Below, one piece after another: positions 17,156 to 25,390 of a DNA stretch of 64,000 nt. The notes below the pieces were generated by a model, which was not told the origin of the DNA, searched no databases, and was given only the letters and a program-made list of their open reading frames with translations. The first letter of the stretch is position 1, and every line of letters starts with the position of its first letter. Location: the NCBI RefSeq assembly GCF_002706795.1, contig NZ_CP017705.1, positions 2,823,001-2,887,000 on the forward strand, given 5' to 3'. Position numbers and translations under genes: made by a program. The DNA comes from Brevibacillus laterosporus DSM 25 (GTDB lineage Bacteria > Bacillota > Bacilli > Brevibacillales > Brevibacillaceae).

Positions 17156-17424
17156 GACACAGAAGAAACCTTTTTTATAACAGGAAATGAGACAGCACTA
17201 AAAACAGACGGTATGAAAAGTACGAAACTAACCGATGAACAGGATAATTTAACAAACAACCACAATGTGAAAAAAGTAAGAAACAAAAAGTGTCTCCTAT
17301 GAAAAATGAGCCAGATGCAGATCCAGTCATAGCTATTGATCCCGGTCATGGTGGAAAAGACCTAGGATCAATAGGAAGCGACGGAACGGATGAGGCTGAT
17401 TTGAATCTTAAGATTGCAAAAAAA
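17156..17424 (+). pseudogene. Truncated, frameshifted N-acetylmuramoyl-L-alanine amidase
   Basis: Two overlapping pieces of one gene. Frame 2 from 17156 reads DTEETFFITGNETALKTDG and continues to about 17285, a linker typical of secreted amidases without its signal peptide. The frame then shifts, and frame 1 continues KVSPMKNEPDADPVIAIDPG plus HGGKDLGSIG, the Amidase_3 start with the first zinc His. Homology ends abruptly at LNLKIAKK (17424), five bases before the end of the oppositely oriented gene at 17430. The catalytic remainder is absent. This marks the left edge of an insertion or rearrangement. Confidence 0.75.
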
Positions 17425-17429
17425 CCATG

Positions 17430-18035
17430 CTATATTTTTCCATGTGCTAGCCAAGGAAAAAAGCCATCAAAGAAACGTTCAGTGGCTGGCATAAAATATG
17501 AGCCAAAGTGATAGTCAGGATCAAGTGTTGTAATAATCCAAGTTCCATTAGTGCTTATCTTATCTACATACATAACTGCACCTCCATCTTCTGTTGTGAT
17601 TAGTTTTTTCGTACCTTCTATTGGCCAAAACACGCCATGCTGATGCCAAGTTGCATCAGATAAAGTAATGTAATTAAAAAGGTCGTATTCAGATGCAGAC
17701 AATACTAGACCACTTTGGGCTCCTTTTTCTAACCACCACCAAAAATTCGTTTCTCGGTCCTCCCATTTTTGGTTTGGTAACCACTCCCAGGGTTGTGGGC
17801 CAAATGAAACCACAATTCCTCCTCGTTGTGCAAAAGCATGAATTTTCTCTTTAGATTCTAGAAGTAATTTTTGGTTCAGTTGAGACGGAACTATTAATAC
17901 ATCAAAACTTTCTAGAGGGGTATCTAAAAATTCGGGAAAGTATATGAGTTCTTTCATATATTGTCGGTATTTAGGTTCATTAAATGTGCGATGATGCGGA
18001 GCGTTTCCACTATAAATTACAGCGATTTTTCTCAT
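17430..18035 (-). CDS. Glutamine-amidotransferase-fold protein B of Fur-linked pair
   Basis: 201 aa, unknown function. It begins MRKIAVIYSGNAPHH and has a Rossmann/GATase-like layout: FDVLIVPSQLNQ, then AQRGGIVVSFGPQPWEWLP, a Trp-rich patch FWWWL, and GGAVMYVDKISTNGTWIITT near the end. The motifs align with the upstream gene (IHDLIDQ, GGKIVIFSGQLCKEWLP, VTYIDRHTTKGTI), so the two are paralogs. No Cys lies at the nucleophile-elbow position, so amidotransferase activity is unlikely. Its ATG overlaps the stop of the upstream gene (TAATG). The pair is divergent from an iron-type ABC importer, so an iron or siderophore role is inferred. Confidence 0.7.
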   Translation of the reverse strand: MRKIAVIYSGNAPHHRTFNEPKYRQYMKELIYFPEFLDTPLESFDVLIVPSQLNQKLLLESKEKIHAFAQRGGIVVSFGPQPWEWLPNQKWEDRETNFWWWLEKGAQSGLVLSASEYDLFNYITLSDATWHQHGVFWPIEGTKKLITTEDGGAVMYVDKISTNGTWIITTLDPDYHFGSYFMPATERFFDGFFPWLAHGKI

Positions 18036-18673
18036 TATTTCCCTCCCGAATTTTGTATTGTTTCGTATTCATCGTGAATCCATTGAAGTAACTGCGCACT
18101 AATACGATCTGTTGATTTATTTTGCATACGATGGGCAAAAATGTCTCGCCCCGCGTGAGCTAAAATTGTCCCTTTCGTTGTATGCCGATCAATATATGTT
18201 ACCGGCAAATCATCAGAAAGTGTAAGCAATACTTCAGCTTTGGCTGGAACAGGTGAATATGTGCCGCGAGCGAAAAAACCAGCCACTCCTTTGTTATAAG
18301 TCATATCGTTTGGATTAACACCTTCAAATATTGGATTTGATGTTGCTATAGAAATCTCATAATCTTTGTATGAATTTATCTGTTTAGGCATAAATATTGG
18401 ACAACCAGGTAACCATTCTTTACATAACTGTCCAGAAAAAATAACAATTTTACCTCCATCTAAAAACGAAGAAATTTTTTCCTTATGTTTAAACATATAT
18501 TCCTGATCAATTAAATCATGGATGACAATACATTTGAATGACATTAGATTTATCTCAGCAAAGTCATACTGATCAATTTGTGTAAAGTTTTCTACGATAA
18601 ATGGACTTGTACGATTCTCTAGACCAAATGCATGACCTGGATCTAACCATAAAATTTCTTTAAACTGAGCCAA
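18035..18673 (-). CDS. Glutamine-amidotransferase-fold protein A of Fur-linked pair
   Basis: 212 aa from TTG 18673 with GGAGG upstream. No named family recognised. The start FKEILWLDPGHAFGL is followed by FKCIVIHDLIDQEYMF, then FLDGGKIVIFSGQLCKEWLPGCP, VAGFFARGTYSPVPAKAEVL and a C-terminal GTILAHAGRDIFAHRM. The GG-I/V-V-I/V-F/S pattern is that of class I glutamine amidotransferase (ThuA/flavodoxin-like) folds. One Cys follows GQL but is not conserved in the paralog. It starts the operon facing the Fur box at 18830. Base composition is AT-richer than the flanks, which suggests transfer. Confidence 0.7.
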   Translation of the reverse strand: MAQFKEILWLDPGHAFGLENRTSPFIVENFTQIDQYDFAEINLMSFKCIVIHDLIDQEYMFKHKEKISSFLDGGKIVIFSGQLCKEWLPGCPIFMPKQINSYKDYEISIATSNPIFEGVNPNDMTYNKGVAGFFARGTYSPVPAKAEVLLTLSDDLPVTYIDRHTTKGTILAHAGRDIFAHRMQNKSTDRISAQLLQWIHDEYETIQNSGGK

Positions 18674-18729
18674 AAAAAATCCTCCAATCGAATTGGGTTT
18701 AAATAGGTCCTGTTACATATGTCTATTTA

Positions 18730-18803
18730 ACGGTGAACACCGTCACCATATTCAAAAATTAAAATATATTATTATCTTAATATTAAAATTTTGAAATTAA
18801 GAT
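18730..18803. promoter_or_regulatory. Divergent control region with two inverted repeats
   Basis: Between the amidotransferase-fold pair and the iron importer are a perfect repeat ACGGTG-AA-CACCGT (18730-18743) and ATCTTAAT / ATTAAGAT (18774-18781 and 18796-18803). Either may be an operator or part of the leftward promoter. I cannot assign a regulator. Confidence 0.35.
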
Positions 18804-18852
18804 TGACCAAAGAATAGTATTGCGGTAAATTGATAATGAAAATCGTTATCAA
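18803..18852 (+). promoter_or_regulatory. Promoter with overlapping Fur box
   Basis: -35 TTGACC (18803-18808), 17-base spacer, -10 TAAATT (18826-18831). Overlapping the -10 is TTGATAATG..CGTTATCAA (18830-18852), a near-perfect 23-base palindrome matching the Bacillus Fur consensus TGATAATNATTATCA. It supports iron-repressed transcription of the importer and perhaps of the divergent pair. Confidence 0.8.
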
Positions 18853-18881
18853 TAAAAATAATATCAGAATGAGGTAAAAGA

Positions 18882-19994
18882 ATGAAGTGTAAATTTATTT
18901 TATCGGCTATTACTCTACTATTGTTTCTTGCTGGATGTGGTAATACAGAAGAGACTTCTACGAGTAAAGAACTTAAGCCAACTCAAGAAACAAAACTAAT
19001 TGTTGACGAATTAAATCGAAAGGTGGAAATTCCAGCAAAAATTAATCGTGTAGTAATGGGAAGTATTCTTCCATACTTCTCGACATGGTATATTGCAACC
19101 AATTCAACGGATGAAATTGTAGGGATTCATCCGAATTCATATAATGCAGCATCACATTCGATTTTAAAAGACATTTCTCCATCTATTCTAAAAGCGAAAA
19201 CAAATTTTATTAAAAATGGTGAAGTAAACATCGAAGAATTATTATCGTTAAATCCTCAAGTGTATTTTGAAATCGCTAACCAACAAAAGACTGTAAAAAA
19301 GCTTGAAGAAGCAGGTATTACAACAGTTGCTTTAGATACAAAAACAACTTCTTTAAACCCACTTGATACATTAAATCGGTGGTTGTCTTTAACAGGGGAA
19401 ATTACAGGTACGGTAGATCGACAAAAAGAAATTATTGAAGAGGGTGAAGCAAATCAGAAAATGATTAGTGAAGTACTTTCAGGAGTGAAAGAAGCTAAAC
19501 CTCGTGTAATGATCCTTCAATATCATAGTAATGGGGAAATTTCGACAGCCGGAGTCGGTATGCATGGAAATCGTTGGTTAAACGCAACGGGAGGTATTGA
19601 TGTTGCTGCTGAAAAAATAAAAGGTATTAAAGCAATTAATATGGAGCAAATTTATGAATGGAATCCGGACATCATTTACATTACAAATTTCACGGAAACA
19701 CAACCAGAAGACTTATATAAGAACGTATTTGATGGACAAGACTGGAGCCAAGTAAAGGCAGTGCAAAATAAGAAAGTTTATAAAATGCCTCTTGGAATAT
19801 ATCGTTGGTATCCACCAAGTGGAGATGCTCCTCTAATGCTGAAATGGATGGCACAGAAAAACTATCCAGAACTTTTCACATACGACATGAATAAAGAAAT
19901 TAAGGATTACTATAAGCGTTTCTATGATTATGAATTAACAGATAAGCAAGTACAAGAAATCTTAAATCCCCCATCAGAGGCAGCAAAATATTAG
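18882..19994 (+). CDS. Iron/siderophore-type ABC substrate-binding lipoprotein
   Basis: 370 aa, ATG 18882 after GAGGTAAAAG. Signal peptide with lipobox LAGC (Cys19). Two TroA/Fhu-type lobes: N-terminal KLIVDELNRKVEIPAKINRVVM with INRVV start of family, then EELLSLNPQVYFE, and a C-terminal YRWYPPSGDAPLMLKWMAQK..PELF segment shared with FecB/BtuF-like proteins. Captures a ferric or metal complex outside the membrane for the permease and ATPase encoded next. The ligand cannot be determined. Controlled by the overlapping Fur box. Confidence 0.88.
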   Translation: MKCKFILSAITLLLFLAGCGNTEETSTSKELKPTQETKLIVDELNRKVEIPAKINRVVMGSILPYFSTWYIATNSTDEIVGIHPNSYNAASHSILKDISPSILKAKTNFIKNGEVNIEELLSLNPQVYFEIANQQKTVKKLEEAGITTVALDTKTTSLNPLDTLNRWLSLTGEITGTVDRQKEIIEEGEANQKMISEVLSGVKEAKPRVMILQYHSNGEISTAGVGMHGNRWLNATGGIDVAAEKIKGIKAINMEQIYEWNPDIIYITNFTETQPEDLYKNVFDGQDWSQVKAVQNKKVYKMPLGIYRWYPPSGDAPLMLKWMAQKNYPELFTYDMNKEIKDYYKRFYDYELTDKQVQEILNPPSEAAKY

Positions 19995-20012
19995 TTTAAA
20001 GGTGGCTTTCAA

Positions 20013-21017
20013 ATGAAATCTAGATTCATAAAATCATTACTTTGGATGCTACCGCTGATATTTGGACTTATATCAATTGGCATTGGACGTTATCACGTAG
20101 ATTTTATTGTACAAACTAAAATATTACTTTCACAAATAGTCCCTATAGAAAAGACGTGGACAAATATGGATGAAACGGTTGTAATGAATATCCGTCTTCC
20201 CCGTATTTTACTTGCAATGCTCATCGGCGGCGGTCTATCCATCGCCGGTGCTGCATTCCAAGGAATGTTTGCGAATCCTTTAGTCAGTCCTGACATTTTA
20301 GGTGTTTCTGCCGGTGCTGGATTCGGTGCGTCTATTGGAATATTACTCTTTGGTAATGGTTTTACAATGCAAATTTTCTCACTACTGATGGGAATGTTAG
20401 CCATTGGATTCGCATTTCTTATCGGTGGTTCCAAACGAGATATGCCTATTTTTATGCTAGTGTTAGCAGGGGTTGTAACAAGCGCCTTATTTCAAGCTCT
20501 TATTTCACTAGTGAAGTTTCTAGCTGATCCAGAAGAAAAGCTGCCCTCCATTACCTATTGGCTGATGGGCAGCCTCGGAACAGCAAGCTATTCAGATTTA
20601 TTAATTGGTGGTCCACTCATATTAATAGGAATCATCATTTTATATATCTTACGTTGGCGTTTAAATATTTTATCGCTTTCTGAAGATGAAGCAAAATCGC
20701 TTGGGATATCGGTAGCGAAGATGAAATGGCTTGTAATTTTAGGGGCAACGTTAATTACATCTTCTGCAGTCGCAATAGCAGGAATCATAGGCTGGGTTGG
20801 TTTAATTATCCCACATATTGCCCGAATGCTTGTTGGTAGTAATAATCAGTATGTATTGCCTGCATCCATCTCAATTGGTGCGATGTATTTGTTAATTATT
20901 GATAATTTAGCGAGAAGTTTAACCGCAGCAGAAATACCATTATCGATCTTAACAGCAATTGTCGGGGCACCTTTTTTTGCGTATTTATTACGAAAAACAG
21001 GAGGTGGCTGGAGTTGA
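20013..21017 (+). CDS. FecCD-family ABC permease
   Basis: 334 aa, about nine to ten hydrophobic helices. Family signatures: RLPRILLAMLIGGGLSIAGAAFQGMFANPLVSPDILGVSAGAG (start near residue 60) and the coupling segment SLGISVAKMKWLVILGATLITSSAVAIAGIIGWVGLIIPHIAR near 225-270. It transports the iron complex delivered by the lipoprotein at 18882. Its end overlaps the ATPase start by 4 bases (TTGA). One homodimeric permease is expected because there is no second permease gene. Confidence 0.93.
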   Translation: MKSRFIKSLLWMLPLIFGLISIGIGRYHVDFIVQTKILLSQIVPIEKTWTNMDETVVMNIRLPRILLAMLIGGGLSIAGAAFQGMFANPLVSPDILGVSAGAGFGASIGILLFGNGFTMQIFSLLMGMLAIGFAFLIGGSKRDMPIFMLVLAGVVTSALFQALISLVKFLADPEEKLPSITYWLMGSLGTASYSDLLIGGPLILIGIIILYILRWRLNILSLSEDEAKSLGISVAKMKWLVILGATLITSSAVAIAGIIGWVGLIIPHIARMLVGSNNQYVLPASISIGAMYLLIIDNLARSLTAAEIPLSILTAIVGAPFFAYLLRKTGGGWS

Positions 21018-21841
21018 TTTTACAAATAAAAGATGGCAACTATTTTTATAAAAAATCAAATCATGGCAATGAACAAAAGTATTTATACCATAACGATATC
21101 AACTTTGAACTACAGCCTGGGGAAATTATGTCCATTCTCGGCCCAAACGGTGCGGGAAAAACGACAATGCTAAAGTGTATAATGGGGTTGTTGAGATGGA
21201 AAAAGGGAGAAACTTTATTAGGTGGGAAACCTCTTTCTAGCTATAGTCGAAAGGAAGTATGGCAAACTATTGGTTATGTACCACAAGCATCTAAAATGAC
21301 ATTTGGCTATTCTATTTTAGATTTAGTAATAATGGGGCGTGCATTGTTACTTCATACTTACGCACAACCATCTGAAGTCGATAGAAAAGCTGCACTAGAT
21401 GCACTCGATATGGTAGGTATTCAACACCTAGCAGAACAGCCGTGCACAGCTGTTAGTGGTGGGGAACTACAACTTGCATTGATTGCTCGTACATTGGTAT
21501 CAGAACCTAAAATTTTAGTATTGGATGAGCCAGAATCGCATCTAGATATTCATAAGCAGAAAATTATATTACAAACGATTAAAAAGCTTGTGAAAGAACG
21601 TGGGCTAGCATGTGTTATCAATACACATTACGCAAATCATGCATTTTATTTTGGAGATAAAGTGCTCATGGTTGCTAAAGACCAACCAATTATTACAGGT
21701 CCAGTATCTGAGTTGATGACAGAAGAAAACATATTAAATTACTTCCATATCGAAGTGACTAAGCTACTTCATAAGGTTGATGGACATGTATACGAAACAA
21801 TAATACCAAAATATTTCGGTATAGATTACGATATTAATTGA
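21014..21841 (+). CDS. FecE-type ABC ATP-binding protein
   Basis: 275 aa from TTG 21014 with GGAGGTGG upstream. Walker A GPNGAGKTT near residue 43, Q-loop VPQASKMTFGY, signature VSGGELQLALIARTL near 147 (ABC motif SGGE), Walker B ILVLDEPESHLD, switch His in NTHYANHAFYF. Energises the permease at 20013. Last gene of the three-gene iron operon and followed by a terminator. Confidence 0.93.
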   Translation: MILQIKDGNYFYKKSNHGNEQKYLYHNDINFELQPGEIMSILGPNGAGKTTMLKCIMGLLRWKKGETLLGGKPLSSYSRKEVWQTIGYVPQASKMTFGYSILDLVIMGRALLLHTYAQPSEVDRKAALDALDMVGIQHLAEQPCTAVSGGELQLALIARTLVSEPKILVLDEPESHLDIHKQKIILQTIKKLVKERGLACVINTHYANHAFYFGDKVLMVAKDQPIITGPVSELMTEENILNYFHIEVTKLLHKVDGHVYETIIPKYFGIDYDIN

Positions 21842-21854
21842 TGATATTGGTAAA

Positions 21855-21895
21855 GCAGATGTTCTGACAACCAATTCAGCACATCTGCATTTTTA
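21855..21895 (+). terminator. Terminator of the iron-uptake operon
   Basis: GCAGATGT / ACATCTGC with an 18-base loop, followed by ATTTTTATT. Confidence 0.75.
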
Positions 21896-22086
21896 TTATA
21901 AACCAAATAGAAAATGTTCGCCTTTTTGAACAACAATATCCAGGAATTAATCAGCTACACAGTTTCTTTTCAATCCGAGTACAAATTTAAAATTCACTTT
22001 CCTCACTTCTCAGATTTCTTATATTTACAAAGAATGCATTGCAGTGGGGATAGGGATAAAAGCAGCCCTGCTAGTAAGATGTGAAG

Positions 22087-22166
22087 TGACCCAGTAAATT
22101 GAGACAAGGAAAAAGCACCTCCTGAATCGTATTTCCAATATGATTCGAAGGGGGTGCTTCTTTATG
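22087..22166 (+). mobile_element. Possible IS3-like terminus with hairpin
   Basis: TGACCCAGTAAATTGAGACA at 22087 looks like an IS3-family inverted-repeat end. A large imperfect hairpin follows (AAGCACC / GGTGCTT outside, GAATCGTAT / ATATGATTC inside, 22113-22159), then a short ATG frame as in an OrfA start. Only this tip would remain. No matching far end was found here. The hairpin may equally be a terminator. Confidence 0.35.
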
Positions 22167-22355
22167 GGCACAGGCATTTTTGAAGAAACTTCTGTAAACG
22201 AGCTAGGAACAATGCAAGGTGGTATCCTCTCTCCACTGCTCGCCAATGAGTACCTGGATATCTTTGACCAATGGGTGGCTTACCAGTGGATAGAAAAACC
22301 AACAAAATACATCTATACAAGGCAGAGCAACAAACTAGCTTCACTCAGACGAACA
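22167..22355 (+). pseudogene. Fragment of group II intron reverse transcriptase/maturase
   Basis: The translated block FEETSVNELGTMQGGILSPLL followed by ANEYLDIFDQWVAYQW matches the RT domain 4 motif (GTPQGGILSPLLANIYL) of LtrA-type proteins and the insert that normally precedes YADD. The sequence stops being LtrA-like at about RRTK, before the catalytic YADD. The same frame runs on to 22601 as unrelated sequence (TGVVEDCITFLRRHPTEIL and a hydrophobic tail). No intron domain V/VI was seen. A remnant, part of the scar to the right of the iron cassette. Confidence 0.7.
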
Positions 22356-22742
22356 AAAATCCTTAAAAACAAGATTTCGGCTACAGCAAACTTGTATAGG
22401 TCAGATATCCTCATTGGGGAGACTGGTGTTGTTGAGGACTGTATCACGTTTCTTAGACGTCACCCCACAGAAATATTACCTGGCTTAGTAGTAAAGGGGA
22501 TTTCTAAAGTCATGATAGAGGCTATATTGATCGGAAGTTCTATCCTATTAATTGGTGTGTTGACAGGGCAACACACATTATCAAGACGTATGAAACAATA
22601 AAAATAATAATAAATTGAGGAAATAGACTTATTCCGTAAGGTTTGTCAATTTTCTATATTCAATTTTGTATCTCTATTAAAAAAATGGTCGGATCAGTTG
22701 CTATTTAGCTTCTATTTTTTCTAGATAAGTGAGAGTGACGAA

Positions 22743-22842
22743 TTGACCGGTCAAAATAAGTCACTATCTATTACAAATAAGGTTGGGGGAAAGCAAAATG
22801 GCAAGAAAAACGTTTAACAGGGATCTTAATCTCCATCGTTAA
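22743..22842 (+). pseudogene. Operator and first codons of a lost regulator gene
   Basis: The perfect 12-base palindrome TTGACCGGTCAA (22743-22754) is typical of TetR sites. It is followed by GGTTGGGGGAAAGC and ATG 22798, reading MARKTFNRD before losing sense and stopping at 22842. MARKTF is a common TetR start, so the body of a regulator gene seems to have been deleted and replaced by the LRR fragment on the other strand. Low to moderate confidence. Confidence 0.4.
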
Positions 22843-23314
22843 TATAATTTGCATCTTCTGCTACGTTTACTTTTTTATCGAGAATATTTACATCTTTTAG
22901 CTTTTGGGGATTCGCTAATAAAATGGTAAGTTTTTTAAGTTCAGATAAAGGTTTGACTGATGTCACATTCGTCCCTCGAATATCTAAAAATCTAAGTTTT
23001 GAAAGAGAGCTTAATACATTAATATCCATTACGGCTGTGTTCATAAGTTGTAATCGTTCCAAGTTAGAAAACTGTTTTACTGGATCAATTGATTGAAGGG
23101 GATTATTGGATACATCTAGGAAAATAAGGTTACGTAGTGATTGTATAGAAGATAAATCCTTAATTTTATTTTTTCCCACAGTAATATACTGTAGAGATTC
23201 AAGATTTTTAAGGATGCTCAAGTCAGATAAATCGCCTTCTTCTAACGTGAGATTTGTAATTTTTGAGGATAACGAAGGGAGTTGTGAGGAGGAATTAATT
23301 ACCTTTTCTTCCAA
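22826..23314 (-). CDS. Leucine-rich-repeat protein, probably N-terminally truncated
   Basis: 162 aa from a TTG at 23314 without a clear RBS; the frame is open a few codons further up but has no start. Five to six internalin-like 22-residue LRRs are visible: LSILKNLESLQYITVGKNKI, then KDLSSIQSLRNLIFLDVSNN, PVKQFSNLERLQLMNTAV, VLSSLSKLRFLDIRGTNV and PLSELKKLTILLA. No signal peptide, anchor or partner domain is seen. The lack of a start signal and the scrambled neighbourhood suggest a remnant of a larger LRR protein. Confidence 0.6.
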   Translation of the reverse strand: MEEKVINSSSQLPSLSSKITNLTLEEGDLSDLSILKNLESLQYITVGKNKIKDLSSIQSLRNLIFLDVSNNPLQSIDPVKQFSNLERLQLMNTAVMDINVLSSLSKLRFLDIRGTNVTSVKPLSELKKLTILLANPQKLKDVNILDKKVNVAEDANYINDGD

Positions 23315-23389
23315 AAATACGAAACTTTTATTGCTGCTTACTCGTCAAAGAAAAGGATGAACCGAATTTTGATTGGGAGGTGTACGTAA

Positions 23390-23941
23390 ATGAAAAAATT
23401 TTTTCTCTCGTTAGTTTTGATTGGAATATTAAGTGGATGTACAGTTCCTACTCAAGGTGAGATACATCAGGGAGGGGCACAATCTGAGGAAAAACAAACA
23501 GATAAATCTACCATTGAAAAACTTGTTATACAAAGAGGACATGACATTTTTGAGTTCAAAAAGCCCTCACAAAATATGGGGATTTTAGTAAATGCTATGG
23601 ATTTATTTCGCCTAACATATCGAAAAAGTGATGAGAATATAGTAGTGAAAAACGAACGAGAATTAGGATTCCTTCAAGAAAGCCAAGAAGAAGGAACCAG
23701 TCAGAACGACTATACGTATGTTAGAGTCATACAGACTCCCTTTATTCCAGAAGAGGGTGTAAATGCATTTCCTAGAAAAGATATTGTACTTTATATTAAT
23801 CAACAGTCTCAAAACGATGTTTTTATTGGTGTACAAAACCCAAATAAACTGGATGAATGGGAGGTTTATATAGTGAAGGGCTATGGTACTTGGCTAAAAA
23901 AAGAAATTGATTTATATATATCCCTATACAAGGGACTTTAA
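23390..23941 (+). CDS. Hypothetical lipoprotein
   Basis: 183 aa, ATG 23390 with GGGAGGTG upstream. Clear lipoprotein signal: MKKFFLSLVLIGILSGC, Cys17. A Gln/Glu-rich linker follows, then a mixed domain (FEFKKPSQNMGILVNAMDLF, then YTYVRVIQTPFIPEEGVNAFPRK) with no family I recognise. Extracellular, membrane-anchored. Followed directly by a strong terminator; no operon partners. Confidence 0.75.
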   Translation: MKKFFLSLVLIGILSGCTVPTQGEIHQGGAQSEEKQTDKSTIEKLVIQRGHDIFEFKKPSQNMGILVNAMDLFRLTYRKSDENIVVKNERELGFLQESQEEGTSQNDYTYVRVIQTPFIPEEGVNAFPRKDIVLYINQQSQNDVFIGVQNPNKLDEWEVYIVKGYGTWLKKEIDLYISLYKGL

Positions 23942-23980
23942 AAAGAAAGGAAGCACCCTTTGGTGCTTCCTTTCTTTTTT
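23942..23980 (+). terminator. Terminator after the lipoprotein gene
   Basis: AAAGAAAGGAAGCACC / GGTGCTTCCTTTCTTT, a perfect 16-bp stem with a 4-base loop, then a T run. Confidence 0.9.
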
Positions 23981-24157
23981 ATATATCACTTCGTCTACGT
24001 AGTGTATCAAGATAGTCTATTACTTCATCATAGTATTGATCGCCGCCACCACCATATCCAGCATCTGAAATGAATCGAATACATTTTTCTGAATTAGGTT
24101 GGTCTGTATTTTTCAGATAATTAATCAACTTAGAATAGCGTGCATTATTTTGAAAGA
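23979..24157 (-). pseudogene. C-terminal remnant of a hydrolase-like protein
   Basis: Open reverse frame without a start (preceded by a stop at about 24158). It reads KFFQNNARYSKLINYLKNTD, then CIRFISDAGYGGGGDQYYDE and VIDYLDTL. The ARYSK...SDAGY..D..Y...V...I pattern resembles the C-terminal end of glucosaminidase (FlgJ/endolysin) domains. Nothing upstream continues it, so it is a fragment. Family assignment is tentative. Confidence 0.4.
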
Positions 24158-24366
24158 ACTTTTACTTTAAGGGGTGCACTTCATGGATTAGAATGGCTTT
24201 TTAATTTAACCAGCAAAGAAAGTCAGTAACAAGGAATAGTTCAACTCCTATCATGCATGATATAATTTTCTTGTTATACATATTTTTATGAAAATAAAGA
24301 ATAATTGTATAGTATTTTTGGTAAATCATAGATCGAATTCATATCTCGAAAGAAGGAGAGGGAAAC

Positions 24367-24656
24367 ATGAAACGTGAACCTAAACTTACTGACATTGAAA
24401 AAGAGTTACTTCAGGAAAATGGCATAGATGAACAAAGTGGAGCATTACTAAAGGATATTGTCAGAACCAATTTGTTTCAACTTACCCATCATCCCGTAGA
24501 GGAGAGGGTCAAAGGAATTCGATTAATACCTATGATTTGATAGCTGATATGAGAGGTTCTGATCAATACGATATCATTAAGACAATGGGCACCAATGGTA
24601 TTAACTTTGATAATTTTTATGGTGGGACTAATTTCTATGTTTATTTACAATCTTGA
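24367..24656 (+). pseudogene. Frameshifted gene of unknown function
   Basis: ATG 24367 follows AAGGAGAGG and reads MKREPKLTDIEKELLQENGI, continuing to LFQLTHH before running to a stop at 24540. From about 24495 the next frame continues as RRGEGQRNSINTYDLIADMR, then GSDQYDIIKTMGTNGINFDN and FYGGTNFYVYLQS, stopping at 24656. The two parts together make one about 95-aa soluble protein, so a one-base loss near 24493 is likely. I do not recognise the family. Confidence 0.6.
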
Positions 24657-24683
24657 CATCTTATCATGAATGGAGTGCTATAC

Positions 24684-25274
24684 TTGTCTATTGCTGTAGT
24701 AACGGGATTTATAGCCGTTTTTATTGTACTAATTTGCTTACTTGTTTTTTTGATTATGAGACAAAATCAATTACATAAGGTATCAAAGAAAAATGTACTG
24801 ACTACCTGTAAGGTTTGCCAAAAACAGATTGCAGTAAAGGCTGAGATTTGCCCACACTGTGGAAAACGACTTAAAATTTCGCCAGTGATGGGCTGTCTGA
24901 TTTTCCTTCTTATTTTGGGATTAATAGGGGGAGTAGGTATTACTGTTGTTAATTTTACAGTACCTAAAAATGTTACTAGTAAACCAGCTAGTGTGGGTCG
25001 ATTATTTTGGGATGAATCAATAGCCATATACAATATGCTAGATAGAAAAATAAGCTATAATACGGGCACAAACTCTGAGGAATCACAATTTATTTTTGAC
25101 TATATAGGCAGATACGGCATCAATAATTTAACAACTGATGAACTTACCATATACTCTTATGTTTTGGATGTAATCAAGACACATCAAGATCAGCAGGAGG
25201 GAGACACAAATGTTGTAAACTCGCAAAAATTTGTAGAAGCGAAGTCGAAGTTACAAGATATTTTCGGAAAGTAA
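24684..25274 (+). CDS. Membrane protein with zinc ribbon
   Basis: 196 aa from TTG 24684 (GGAG 8 bases upstream); an ATG at 24666 has no RBS. A hydrophobic helix at about 1-25, then a cytoplasmic zinc ribbon with two CxxC knuckles (CKVCQKQIAVKAEICPHCGK), a second helix (MGCLIFLLILGLIGGVGITV), then a 100-residue hydrophilic tail. Such zinc-ribbon membrane proteins are common and mostly uncharacterised. It overlaps nothing and ends before a terminator. Confidence 0.7.
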   Translation: MSIAVVTGFIAVFIVLICLLVFLIMRQNQLHKVSKKNVLTTCKVCQKQIAVKAEICPHCGKRLKISPVMGCLIFLLILGLIGGVGITVVNFTVPKNVTSKPASVGRLFWDESIAIYNMLDRKISYNTGTNSEESQFIFDYIGRYGINNLTTDELTIYSYVLDVIKTHQDQQEGDTNVVNSQKFVEAKSKLQDIFGK

Positions 25275-25321
25275 CTGTATTTTATCGGTATCAGCTTAAC
25301 TCTCCTTGATTCTTATAAATT

Positions 25322-25383
25322 CCCCCTTCAAGTAAACAGGAAAAGATATTCTTATTACCGTCTACTCAAAGGGGGTTTTTTAT
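25322..25383. terminator. Terminator between convergent genes
   Basis: CCCCCTT...AAGGGGG with a partly paired loop (AGTAAAC.. / ..GTCTACT), followed by TTTTTT. Serves the plus-strand gene; the A-poor reverse side is weaker for fhs. Confidence 0.6.
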
Positions 25384-25390
25384 CAAATAC

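Noticed and set aside
22025-22246. Minus-strand frame across the IS-like hairpin
   Set aside because: Composition is that of a shadow of the RT fragment and hairpin; no start signals.
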